A program made the position numbers and the translations under genes. From NCBI RefSeq assembly GCF_012569285.1, contig NZ_CP046198.1, positions 250,313 through 314,312 on the forward strand: a stretch of 64,000 nt of DNA, written 5' to 3'. The notes below the pieces were generated by a model. That model was not told where the DNA came from, did no database searches, and saw nothing but the letters and a program-made list of their open reading frames with translations. This document shows, in pieces, positions 37,919 to 47,568 of the stretch (position 1 is the stretch's first letter; each line of letters begins with the position of its first letter). The stretch is from Enterobacteriaceae endosymbiont of Donacia proxima. Lineage in GTDB: Bacteria > Pseudomonadota > Gammaproteobacteria > Enterobacterales > Enterobacteriaceae.

Positions 37919-39217
37919 TTAACTATAAATACTAATTTTTTTAAATTCTGTAAAAAATTTTGGATATGTTTTAGTAACACAATTAGGATTAATAATACTT
38001 ACAGGGTAATTTGACAATGATAATAATGAAAAACACATAGCCATACGATGATCGTTATAAGTTTCAATAATAGTTTTTTTAATATGTTTAGGAGGTTTTA
38101 TTATAATAAAATCTTTACCAGTAATAACACTAGCTCCAGTTTTTTTTATTTCATTGGACATTGCTATAAGACGATCAGTTTCTTTTAATCGCCAATTATA
38201 TATATTTTTAATAGTCGTAATTCCCTTAGCAAACAAACCAATGATAGCTAATGTCATAGCTACATCTGGAATATCGTTTAAATCCATATCAATAGATTTT
38301 AAAGTATTTTTTGTACAACCAATATAATTTTGGCCGTAAAATATTATGGCACCCATTTTTTTTAAAATATTAACATATTTTATATCTCCTTGAATACTAT
38401 TTTTATTTAAATTTTTTAAAATTACAGTCCCTCCCTTGATAGCAGCAGCTGCTAAAAAATATGATGCAGAAGATGCATCTCCTTCTATAATATATTCTTT
38501 TGGAGAAATATATGTTTGTTTACCAATAATTTTAAATTGTTTATAATTGTTATTTTGTACATTAATACCAAAAATTTTCATTAATTTTATAGTAATATCT
38601 ATATATGGTTTTGAAACTAAATTACCTTTAACATTAATTAATGTATCATTATTTAATAATGGACTTATAATTAATAAGGAAGTTAAAAATTGGCTAGAAA
38701 TAGAACCATCTATTATAATATTATTATTATAATAATTTTGGAAACCTCCTTTTAAACTTATAGGGGGAAAATTTTTTTTTTCTAAATATTTAATTTTAGC
38801 TCCTCCACTTTTTAATGCATCTACAAGATGTTTAATAGGTCGTTCTTTCATTCGAGGTTCACCTGTTAAAATAACATCACATTGATCATTTAATGATAAA
38901 ATTGCTGTTAATGGTCTTATTACTGTTCCAGCATTTCCTAAAAATAATTTTATTTTATTTTTAGGTTTAAAATATCCTTTATTACCTATAATTAGACAAT
39001 TTGTTTTATTATTTGATAAATTATAATTAATTCCTAATTGTTGTAATGCTTTTAACATGTATTTTACATCATCACTATTTAATAAATTAATTAATTTAGT
39101 ATTTCCTTTTGCTAGAGCAGATAATAATAAAACTCTATTTGAAATACTTTTTGATCCAGGTAAGGTTATAGAACCTTGAACCTTATGTACTGATTTTAAA
39201 ATTAAAATGTTTTTCAT
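37919..39217 (-). CDS. aroA: 3-phosphoshikimate 1-carboxyvinyltransferase (EPSP synthase)
   Basis: Sixth step of the chorismate pathway. It is 432 residues against 427. It has LPGSKSISNRVLLLSAL with K23, FLGNAGTVIRPLTAILSL (E. coli NAGTAMRPL), GEPRMKERPI, NWRLKETDRLIAMSNEIKK and YNDHRMAMCFSL. All main substrate residues appear present. serC lies upstream on the same strand, giving the serC-aroA unit of enterics. With aroE it supports a working shikimate route. Confidence 0.97.
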   Translation of the reverse strand: MKNILILKSVHKVQGSITLPGSKSISNRVLLLSALAKGNTKLINLLNSDDVKYMLKALQQLGINYNLSNNKTNCLIIGNKGYFKPKNKIKLFLGNAGTVIRPLTAILSLNDQCDVILTGEPRMKERPIKHLVDALKSGGAKIKYLEKKNFPPISLKGGFQNYYNNNIIIDGSISSQFLTSLLIISPLLNNDTLINVKGNLVSKPYIDITIKLMKIFGINVQNNNYKQFKIIGKQTYISPKEYIIEGDASSASYFLAAAAIKGGTVILKNLNKNSIQGDIKYVNILKKMGAIIFYGQNYIGCTKNTLKSIDMDLNDIPDVAMTLAIIGLFAKGITTIKNIYNWRLKETDRLIAMSNEIKKTGASVITGKDFIIIKPPKHIKKTIIETYNDHRMAMCFSLLSLSNYPVSIINPNCVTKTYPKFFTEFKKISIYS

Positions 39218-39256
39218 AATATATTATTTAATTAAATTTTAAAATAATAATAACAT

Positions 39257-40351
39257 TTATACATAATTTTTTTCAAAATCATTCATAAAATTTACTAATG
39301 TTTTTATTCCTTCTATAGGCATGGCATTATATATAGATGCTCTTATACCTCCTATTATTTTATGTCCTTTCAAATAATATAATCCATTTTCTTGAGCTTT
39401 TTGTATAAAAAGATCTTCTTTTTTTTTATCTTTTAAATAAAAAGTAACATTTGTTATAGATCTATTACAAGGTTTTATTTTATTTATATAAAAATTACTG
39501 CTATCTATAGCATTATAGAGTAATGTAGATTTTTTTTTATTTATTTTACTAATATATTTTATCCCACCTATTTTTTTTAACCATTTTAAAACTAATCCGG
39601 ATAAATATAAAGAAAATGTAGGGGGTGTATTAAACATTGAATTATATTTAGAAATTATTTTATAATCTAATACTGAAGGTATTTCTTGACGTTTTTTATG
39701 ATTATTAAAAATTAAATCTTTTTTTATAATTATTAAAGTTAATCCAGCGGTACCAATATTTTTTTGTGCACTTGCGTATATTAATCCATAATTTTTTACA
39801 TTTATTTCTTTTGCGAGAATTGAAGAAGATAAATCTGCTATAATAATTTTATTTTGTAATATAGGTTCTTTATTAATTGCGATACCTTCTATAGTTTCAT
39901 TAGGACAAATATGTATATATTTTGAATTCTTATTCAAAATCCAATTTTCTATTTTTTTTATATAAAAAATACCATTTTTTTTTTTTACTGGATTAATAAT
40001 ATTAGGAACACAATATTTTTTTGCTTCTTTTATTGCTTGTAAAGACCAATAACCAATATTTGCATAATCGGCTATTTCATTATAAAATAATAAATTCATG
40101 GGAATTGCTGCGAATTGTGTTCTTGCTCCTCCTTGACAAAATAATATATCATATTGTGTTGGAATATTAATTAATTCACGTAAATCTTGTTTAATATTTT
40201 GTAATAAATCTATAAATTCATTACTACGATGACTAATTTCCATAACTGAAAAATTTAAATTATTCCAATTTATTAGTTCATTTTGCGCTTGTTTCAAAAC
40301 TTCATAAGGTAAAGTAGCAGGTCCGGGACTAAAATTAAATATTTTTTTCAT
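39257..40351 (-). CDS. serC: Phosphoserine aminotransferase
   Basis: PLP enzyme for serine synthesis and for the 4-phosphohydroxythreonine step of pyridoxal phosphate synthesis; 364 residues against 362. It begins MKKIFNFSPGPATLPYEVLK; has QGGARTQFAAIPMNLL, the PLP-lysine region YASAQKNIGTAG with the Lys near residue 198, and GGIRASIYNAMPIEG at the end. 39 bases upstream of aroA. Confidence 0.97.
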   Translation of the reverse strand: MKKIFNFSPGPATLPYEVLKQAQNELINWNNLNFSVMEISHRSNEFIDLLQNIKQDLRELINIPTQYDILFCQGGARTQFAAIPMNLLFYNEIADYANIGYWSLQAIKEAKKYCVPNIINPVKKKNGIFYIKKIENWILNKNSKYIHICPNETIEGIAINKEPILQNKIIIADLSSSILAKEINVKNYGLIYASAQKNIGTAGLTLIIIKKDLIFNNHKKRQEIPSVLDYKIISKYNSMFNTPPTFSLYLSGLVLKWLKKIGGIKYISKINKKKSTLLYNAIDSSNFYINKIKPCNRSITNVTFYLKDKKKEDLFIQKAQENGLYYLKGHKIIGGIRASIYNAMPIEGIKTLVNFMNDFEKNYV

Positions 40352-40402
40352 ATTTATAATCCTTACTTAATAATTTATTAAAAATAAAATTTTTTATTTA
40401 AA

Positions 40403-41506
40403 TTATATTTTACTATTATAAGTATACATAGACATTATAATTCCAAAATTAGCCATAACAACTACAAGCGATGTACCTCCATAACTAAGTAATGGTAAAG
40501 GGATACCTACTATTGGTAGTAAACCACTTACCATACTAATGTTAATAAATATAGAGAAAAACAACATAAATGTTATCCCACTAATTATTAATTTATTAAA
40601 AAAATGATAACATTGAAAAGATAAATATAAATTTCTTCCTATTAGCAATAAATATAAAAAAATAATAAATAAAGCACCTATAAAACCAAATTCTTCTGCT
40701 AACACAGAAAATACAAAATCGGTATGTTTTTCTGGTAAAAAATTTAATTGTGTTTGTGTACCGTGTAACCATCCTTTACCAAATAAACCTCCAGAACTAA
40801 TTGCAGTTTTTGATTGAAAAATATGATATCCTATTCCTAATAAATCATAATGTGATTTCAATAACATTGACATTCTTTCTCTTTGATAATCATGTAATAA
40901 AAACATCCATGCAAAAGGAAGAAAAATTATAAATATAATAATACTATTTATAATAATTTTCCACGATAATCCAGATAAAAATAAAACAATAATGCCAGAT
41001 AAACTAATTAATATTGCAGTACCTAAATCAGGTTGTTTCGCTACTAATATTGTAGGTATTAATATAAGAATTATAATTCTAAAAAATATTTTTTTATTAA
41101 TAGGATATTTATTTTTATTAATAATATGAGCAATTACTAGAGGAACAGATATCTTTGCTATTTCAGATGGTTGAAATTTAGTAAAATATATATTTAACCA
41201 TCTTTTTGCACCTTTTGTAGTATATCCCCAAAATTCTACAGCAACTAATAAAATAATACAAAACCAATAAAATAAAAAAGAGTATTTTTTATAAATTTCT
41301 GGAGGAATTTGTGCCGCAACAAACATAATTATAAAACCTATCAAAATTTGTATTAATTTATGCTTTATAAAAACATGACGATATATACCTGTTGAACTCC
41401 ATGTTATAAATAAACTAATTATTAAAATTAATGTTATTAATATTAATAAAATTAAATCTATATGTAATATAGAATGAATAAAATAATTAATTTTTTTTTT
41501 TTTCAT
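40403..41506 (-). CDS. rodA: Peptidoglycan glycosyltransferase RodA (MrdB)
   Basis: SEDS-family membrane enzyme that polymerises glycan strands for rod-shape growth together with PBP2; 367 residues against 370. About ten membrane segments. QPDLGTAILISLSGIIVLFL and GSGGLFGKGWLHG-type motif (here SSGGLFGKGWLHGTQTQLNF) and LPLLSYGGTSLV are SEDS signatures. It begins with a run of 13 A's coding for lysines. It follows mrdA on the same strand. Presence of both suggests an actively built wall and an elongated cell. Confidence 0.95.
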   Translation of the reverse strand: MKKKKINYFIHSILHIDLILLILITLILIISLFITWSSTGIYRHVFIKHKLIQILIGFIIMFVAAQIPPEIYKKYSFLFYWFCIILLVAVEFWGYTTKGAKRWLNIYFTKFQPSEIAKISVPLVIAHIINKNKYPINKKIFFRIIILILIPTILVAKQPDLGTAILISLSGIIVLFLSGLSWKIIINSIIIFIIFLPFAWMFLLHDYQRERMSMLLKSHYDLLGIGYHIFQSKTAISSGGLFGKGWLHGTQTQLNFLPEKHTDFVFSVLAEEFGFIGALFIIFLYLLLIGRNLYLSFQCYHFFNKLIISGITFMLFFSIFINISMVSGLLPIVGIPLPLLSYGGTSLVVVMANFGIIMSMYTYNSKI

Positions 41507-41530
41507 AATTAAAATATATAATTTAATGTT

Positions 41531-43405
41531 TTAATTTAAAAATTTTTTTTTATGTGTAAAAATATAATCCCAAATACTTTTTGAAATATCTCCTACTGAA
41601 ATACTATTTTCACTATTTTCTATAATTATAGTCATTGCTATTTTAGGATTATTAAATGGAGCGAAAGCTATTAGAAGCTTGTGATCTCTTAGTTTTTTTT
41701 CAATTGTATTAATATTATAATTTTTTTTCTTTTTAAGGTTAAAAACCTGTGCTGTTCCTGTTTTAGCAGCTACTTGATAATTTTTTACTGTAGAAAAATA
41801 ATTATAAATAGTACCATTTTTTTTATTAACTACATTATACATTCCTTTTTTTATTATATTCCAATATTTTTTCGATAAATTAATTACTTTTTTGTATTTT
41901 GGGGGAAAATAATAAGAAAAAATATTATTTAATTTCTTTTTTTTAAAAAGATGTAAGGGGATACTAATGCCATCGTTAACTAATATAGTTAGTGCATTAT
42001 GTATTTGTATAGGAGTAGCATTCCAATAACTTTGTCCTATACCTACTGAGATAGTATCTCCTATATACCAGGGTATTTGTATATTTTGTAGTTTCCATTC
42101 TTTAGTAGGCATATTACCTTTTTTTTCATTAAAAAGATCAATATTTGTTAATTCACCATAACCAAATTTAATCATCCATTTATGAATTTTATTTATTCCT
42201 ATATTATAAGCTAATTTATAAAAAAAAAAATCAGATGATTCTTGTAATGCTTTAGTAACATTTAAATATCCATGACCGATTTTTTTCCAATCTTTATAAA
42301 TTGTATTTAATTTAGGGATTTTCCACCACCCAGGATCAAATAAAATTGTATTTTCATTTATTAAATCTAAATTTAATGCTAATAAAGCTATATATGGTTT
42401 TACAGTAGAAGCAGGAGGATAAATTCCTTGAATAGTTCGATTAATTAAAAGATCATCATTACTCTTTAATAAAAAAGTTATATTATTTTTTTCAAAATTA
42501 TTTACAAAGATATTAGGATCAAAACTAGGAGTTGATACCATAGCTAAAATTTCTCCATTTCTTGTATCACTAATAATAACAGCACCTTTTTTATCACTCA
42601 TTAATGAGTGAATATAATTTTGTAAATGATAATCAATTGTTAAATAAATATCACTACCTGTATAAGCTTTTTTTTTGCATATATTATATGAAAAAATACC
42701 TTTATTATTTACTGCAATTTTTTGATAACCTGGGATACCATATAATATATTTTCATAATATTTTTCAATACCATTAATACCTTTACCAGAAATATCATTA
42801 TAATTTTTTACATCATTTTTATTTTTAAAAAAAATTTTTTTTTTATTATCTATTGAATTAATATAACCAACTACATGAGCAAAAACATCACTTTGAGGAT
42901 AAAAACGTTTTTGATAAATTTTTAATGATATTGTAGGAAATCTAAATTTATTTACTAAAAATTTTGATACTTGTACATTATCTAAATCAATTTTTAATTT
43001 AATTGATTTAAAAGGATTATTTTTTTTTCTTTTTTTTATAAAATTTATAAGATCGCATTGATTAATATTTAATTTTAATATTTTTTGAAAAACACTAAAA
43101 TTTATATAAAAATCTTTTAGATTATTATATCTCATTGTAATTTGATAAAAATTTTTATTTTTAGCTAAAATAATACCATTTCTATCATAGATTAATCCTC
43201 TATCTGGTTTTAAAAAAAAAAAACCGATATAATTTTTTTCAGCTTGTAATTTATATTTTTTATAAGATTTTATTTGTAAATAATATAAATTATATATTAC
43301 AATAACTATAAATATTAAAAATATTCTAATTAATATTTTAATTCTTTTTATAAGAATTTTTGATTTTATTATATGATCATGTAAAAAATTATAACTTACA
43401 TTCAT
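41531..43405 (-). CDS. mrdA: Penicillin-binding protein 2 (peptidoglycan transpeptidase)
   Basis: Class B PBP that cross-links peptidoglycan during elongation; 624 residues against 633. A single membrane anchor (about 24-44) is followed by the pedestal domain with KPDRGLIYDRNGIILAKN. The transpeptidase motifs are intact: STVK with S333 and K336 in PPASTVKPY, the SSD motif in QESSDFFFYKLAYNIG, and KTGTAQ near 550. Located upstream of rodA, the conserved mrdAB pair. Confidence 0.97.
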   Translation of the reverse strand: MNVSYNFLHDHIIKSKILIKRIKILIRIFLIFIVIVIYNLYYLQIKSYKKYKLQAEKNYIGFFFLKPDRGLIYDRNGIILAKNKNFYQITMRYNNLKDFYINFSVFQKILKLNINQCDLINFIKKRKKNNPFKSIKLKIDLDNVQVSKFLVNKFRFPTISLKIYQKRFYPQSDVFAHVVGYINSIDNKKKIFFKNKNDVKNYNDISGKGINGIEKYYENILYGIPGYQKIAVNNKGIFSYNICKKKAYTGSDIYLTIDYHLQNYIHSLMSDKKGAVIISDTRNGEILAMVSTPSFDPNIFVNNFEKNNITFLLKSNDDLLINRTIQGIYPPASTVKPYIALLALNLDLINENTILFDPGWWKIPKLNTIYKDWKKIGHGYLNVTKALQESSDFFFYKLAYNIGINKIHKWMIKFGYGELTNIDLFNEKKGNMPTKEWKLQNIQIPWYIGDTISVGIGQSYWNATPIQIHNALTILVNDGISIPLHLFKKKKLNNIFSYYFPPKYKKVINLSKKYWNIIKKGMYNVVNKKNGTIYNYFSTVKNYQVAAKTGTAQVFNLKKKKNYNINTIEKKLRDHKLLIAFAPFNNPKIAMTIIIENSENSISVGDISKSIWDYIFTHKKKFLN

Positions 43406-43437
43406 AATTATTTTATACCTATATAATTAAAAATATT

Positions 43438-44460
43438 TTATGATGTTAATAAAATTAATTTTTCTAAATCTATCCAGAAATATTTTTCTGTATAATTTTT
43501 TATTATAAAACTTTTAATATTTATTTCAATTTTTAGTAATAATTTAATTATTAAATTTAATTTTTTTGAATTTATTCTATTTAAAATTTTTATAAAATTT
43601 TTTTGTTTTGATATAGGTATCAAAAATTTATTAAAAATAAAATTTATAGAATTTTTTTTATAATTTCTATGTAATTTTAAAATTAGAAAAATATTTTTTT
43701 GTAACTTATTTAAAATAAAAAAAATATTTTGTTTATTATTTTTCATTTGTTTAATTAATTTAAAACTATTTTTTAAATCACCTAATAAAATAAAATTAAT
43801 AAGTTTTTCTTCTTTTAATAAAATTGGATTATTTAAATAATATTTATAAATAAAATTATTTACATTAATAAAATTTTTTTTTTTTTGTATATAAATATTA
43901 TCGATTAATTGATTTAAAAAAGTTAAATTTTGTGAATAAGAATTTTTTAATATAGAAATCATATTCTGATTTATAGATAGATTTAACTTTTTAAAACGAA
44001 AATTAATCCAATTTAATAATTGATCACTATTTAACTTATTATTTTTTAAAAAAAAACCATGATTATTATCAGTAATATTTTTTATTATTTTTTCTATACT
44101 AAAATTAATATAATCATGAATTTCTAAAATAAGAATATTATTAGTATCTATATATTTCAATAAAAAAAAAATATAATTTTGAAATTGTAAAAAAATATTT
44201 TTGTTTAAAAAGAGTAAATGTATTATTTTTTTTTTACAAAAAAAATCATTAACGGTAAATTTTAAAAAAATATCATCCCAAATGATGTCATTATCTATAA
44301 TAATAACATTATTTTTAATATAATTTAAACTTACTAATTTATTGAATAATAAATATAAATTTTTTTTTAGAAAAAAAAATTCATCACCTGCTAAAATATA
44401 GCAATAATATTTTTCATTATAAATTTTTTTATAAAAATTATTAATTAATTTTTGATTCAT
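43438..44460 (-). CDS. holA: DNA polymerase III delta subunit HolA
   Basis: Opens the beta clamp in the clamp-loader complex; 340 residues against 343. Very divergent, with high lysine/asparagine/isoleucine content. YCYILAGDEFFFLKKNLYLL at the start is typical, as is the helical layout. The gene order leuS-holA-mrdA (lptE, nadD and others removed) supports the identity strongly. Confidence rests on context plus the N-terminal motif. Confidence 0.88.
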   Translation of the reverse strand: MNQKLINNFYKKIYNEKYYCYILAGDEFFFLKKNLYLLFNKLVSLNYIKNNVIIIDNDIIWDDIFLKFTVNDFFCKKKIIHLLFLNKNIFLQFQNYIFFLLKYIDTNNILILEIHDYINFSIEKIIKNITDNNHGFFLKNNKLNSDQLLNWINFRFKKLNLSINQNMISILKNSYSQNLTFLNQLIDNIYIQKKKNFINVNNFIYKYYLNNPILLKEEKLINFILLGDLKNSFKLIKQMKNNKQNIFFILNKLQKNIFLILKLHRNYKKNSINFIFNKFLIPISKQKNFIKILNRINSKKLNLIIKLLLKIEINIKSFIIKNYTEKYFWIDLEKLILLTS

Positions 44461-44487
44461 CTTATTTTATTCAGTAAAATAAATTTT

Positions 44488-47031
44488 TTATTTTTTTGTT
44501 ACTATATTAAAAATTTTATATGGTATATATATTGTTTTTATTATTTTAATATTAACTAAAAATTTAGAAATTTCATTATGTGATAATATATATTTTTTAA
44601 TGTTATTATTTTGATTATGATATTTTTTAGGGATTAAAAGAACATATTTTTTTTTTCCATTAATTTGTATAATAATATTAAAATTTTGTTTTATTTTTGT
44701 ATCAATATTTTTAATTACTGGCCACAATTGATGATCTATATCGTTATTGTTCCCCATATGTTTCCATAATACGAAACAAATGTGAGGTGCAAAAGGATAT
44801 AATATTTTTAATATAATTAATAATCCATTAAAAATGATAGTATGATCAATATCACTATTAATTTTATATTTCATAATTTTTTTAAATAAAATTATTATAG
44901 AAGATATTATAGTATTAAAAGATTGATTTTTTTCAAAATTATTAGTTATGCTAATAACAGTTTTATTTATATCATTTTTAATGATAAGTTGTTGTTGATT
45001 ATATTGAATTATTTTCTGATTATTTTTAATTTTTAAATAATTTTTATATATTTTTTTATATTTATAAATAAATTGCCATAATCTATTTAGAAATCTATAC
45101 ATTCCTTTTATTCCTGATTCTTTCCATTCTAAATCCATAGTAGGAGGTGCAGCGAACATAATAAACATACGTAAAGTATCAGTTCCATATTTTTCAATCA
45201 TATCTTGAGGATTAATACCATTATTTTTAGATTTTGACATTTTTATCATACCATTATAGACTAATTTTTTTCCTTCTTTATTTAAAAAAATATTTTTTTT
45301 TTTATCAAAAATAACATCTTTCGAATTAACCCAATGGTATTTTTTTTTATTATCTATGTAATAATAAGAATCAGATAAAACCATTCCTTGACATAATAAA
45401 TTTTTTACTGGTTCATCAATATATAATAAACCCATATCTCTCATTAATTTATGAAAAAAACGAAAATACATTAAATGCATTATAGCATGCTCTATACCTC
45501 CAATATATTGATCAACAGGTAACCAATATTTAGCTTTTTTTTTATTTATCATACTATTTTTTTCATTATTACAAGTATATCTAGCATAATACCATGAAGA
45601 TTCAAAAAAAGTATCAAATGTATCAGTTTCTATTTGCCCTTTTATACCATTTTTATTATAAAGAAACCATTTTAAATTTTTTTTAATTTTTTCATTATAA
45701 TTTTCATTTATATTTCCATCAAAAAAAAAATTAGGAAAAACTAAAGGTAAATCTTTTTCTTTTAAAGGTAAAATTTTTCTATTATTTTGTATAATAATAG
45801 GTATTGGTGTACCCCATAAACGTTGTCTAGAAATACTCCAATCTTGTAAATGATAATGTGTTTTATAACATGCAATTTTATTTAAAATTAAATTATGAAT
45901 TAATTTATCACTATTTTTAGTATTTTCCGATACATTTAATGATTTTGTAAATTTAGAAAAAAATAAGTTATATTTTTTTGCAAATATTAAATCTTTGTTA
46001 TTATATGTTGGTATACCAATTATTGCATTAATTGTTGTGATATTTGTTAAATAATTAACAATGATTATTGGTATTTTTTTTTTTATAAAAATATTATATG
46101 CAAATAATTTACTATTAATATCCATTATCGGGATAGAAGAAAATTTATTTTTTTTAGTAAAATTATTTAATAAACATTTTGTAATAAAATTTTTAATATT
46201 TATATTTTTTATAAATTTTTTACATATAGGATGATTATATAAAATTTTAATAAAAATAATATCATTAATGTGATTAATATATTTTTTTTCTATAAAAACA
46301 TTAAATTGATAACTAGTATTTATAATCTTAAAAAGAAGATTTATTCCTTTTTTTTCCCCAATCCAATGTTTTTGCATACTTTTTACTTTTTTAGGCCATC
46401 CATCTAATTTTTTTAAATCATGAAGTAATTCTTCAGCATAATGAGTAATTTTTAAAAACCATTGTTTAACCCATTTTTTCTGTACAATATTATTACATCT
46501 CCAACAACAATTATTAATAACTTGTTCATTTGCTAAGATTGTTTTATCTATACTACACCAATTAACTAAAGCATTTTTTTTATATGCTAAGCCTGATTTA
46601 TATAATTTTAGAAAAAACCATTGTTCCCAACGATAATAATTAGGATCACATGTCGTTATTTCTCTATCCCAATCAAAACTAAAACCTAATAATTTTAATT
46701 GTTTTTTCATTTCTATAATATTATTTTTAGTCCATAAATAAGGAGAAATATTATTTTTATGCGCTGCTATTTCAGCTGGTAAACCAAAAGAGTCCCAACC
46801 AATTGGATGTAAAACATTTTTTCCTTGCATACGTTGATATCTTGCAATAACATCTCCTATTGTATAGTTACGTACATGTCCCATATGTAATTTTCCTGAT
46901 GGATAAGGTAACATTGAAAGACAATAAAATTTAGGTTTATTATAATTTTCGGTTACTTTAAAAGTTTTTTTTAAATGCCATTTTTTTTGTACATAAGATT
47001 CTATTTCTTTAGGAAAATATTCTTTTTTCAT
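44488..47031 (-). CDS. leuS: Leucyl-tRNA synthetase with degenerate editing site
   Basis: Class I synthetase that charges tRNA-Leu; 847 residues against 860. Synthetic site intact: LPYPSGKLHMGHVRNYTIGD at 41-60 (HIGH-like HMGH) and KMSKS at 597-601. The zinc module has CWRC at 176-179. The CP1 editing domain (about 225-385) is present in length but heavily diverged. The threonine-rich TTRPDT of E. coli (247-252) is IEKKYI, and the GHDQRD region is TYNNKD, keeping only the final Asp. Post-transfer editing of Ile/Val/norvaline is therefore probably lost. No frameshift. Confidence 0.96.
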   Translation of the reverse strand: MKKEYFPKEIESYVQKKWHLKKTFKVTENYNKPKFYCLSMLPYPSGKLHMGHVRNYTIGDVIARYQRMQGKNVLHPIGWDSFGLPAEIAAHKNNISPYLWTKNNIIEMKKQLKLLGFSFDWDREITTCDPNYYRWEQWFFLKLYKSGLAYKKNALVNWCSIDKTILANEQVINNCCWRCNNIVQKKWVKQWFLKITHYAEELLHDLKKLDGWPKKVKSMQKHWIGEKKGINLLFKIINTSYQFNVFIEKKYINHINDIIFIKILYNHPICKKFIKNINIKNFITKCLLNNFTKKNKFSSIPIMDINSKLFAYNIFIKKKIPIIIVNYLTNITTINAIIGIPTYNNKDLIFAKKYNLFFSKFTKSLNVSENTKNSDKLIHNLILNKIACYKTHYHLQDWSISRQRLWGTPIPIIIQNNRKILPLKEKDLPLVFPNFFFDGNINENYNEKIKKNLKWFLYNKNGIKGQIETDTFDTFFESSWYYARYTCNNEKNSMINKKKAKYWLPVDQYIGGIEHAIMHLMYFRFFHKLMRDMGLLYIDEPVKNLLCQGMVLSDSYYYIDNKKKYHWVNSKDVIFDKKKNIFLNKEGKKLVYNGMIKMSKSKNNGINPQDMIEKYGTDTLRMFIMFAAPPTMDLEWKESGIKGMYRFLNRLWQFIYKYKKIYKNYLKIKNNQKIIQYNQQQLIIKNDINKTVISITNNFEKNQSFNTIISSIIILFKKIMKYKINSDIDHTIIFNGLLIILKILYPFAPHICFVLWKHMGNNNDIDHQLWPVIKNIDTKIKQNFNIIIQINGKKKYVLLIPKKYHNQNNNIKKYILSHNEISKFLVNIKIIKTIYIPYKIFNIVTKK

Positions 47032-47103
47032 ATTAAGATACTTCCTGAATATATTTTAAAAATATTTTATTATAAATATAATATTTTATATTAAAAATAA
47101 TAA

Positions 47104-47559
47104 TTAATATGGATTTTTATAACCAAGTAAATTAAGTATGTTAATTTCTTTTATCTGCATAATGCATGTTTCTTCAATATTTTTATGATCATATTTTAAT
47201 AGATGTAAACATGAATGTATGATCATATGAGCCCAATGAGCATTTAATGATTTTTTTTGTAAAAAAGATTCATATTCAATAATTTCTTTACATAAAATTA
47301 TTTCTCCTAATAATGTTTTTTTTAAAAAATTATTATTTTCTAAAAAAGAAAGAACGTTTGTAGGTTTAGATATTTGAAAATATTTTTTATTAAGTTTTTT
47401 AATATAATTTTTTTCTACTATAGAAATAGTAATTCTGATTTTTTTTATATTAGTTTTTATGAATATTATATGTAACCAATATAAAATATCATTTTTATAT
47501 GGTAATTTTTTATAATTTTTACAAAAATTATAATAATTTAAAATAATATCTAATTTCAT
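47104..47559 (-). CDS. ybeY: Endoribonuclease YbeY (16S rRNA maturation)
   Basis: Zinc metalloprotein required for 16S 3'-end maturation and ribosome quality control; 151 residues against 155. The metal motif HxxxHxxxxxH is intact as H115, H119, H125 in IIHSCLHLLKYDHKN, and PTNVLSFLE and LLGEIILC precede it. It lies after miaB, as in miaB-ybeZ-ybeY; ybeZ and ybeX are lost. Confidence 0.96.
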   Translation of the reverse strand: MKLDIILNYYNFCKNYKKLPYKNDILYWLHIIFIKTNIKKIRITISIVEKNYIKKLNKKYFQISKPTNVLSFLENNNFLKKTLLGEIILCKEIIEYESFLQKKSLNAHWAHMIIHSCLHLLKYDHKNIEETCIMQIKEINILNLLGYKNPY

Positions 47560-47568
47560 AATTATATA

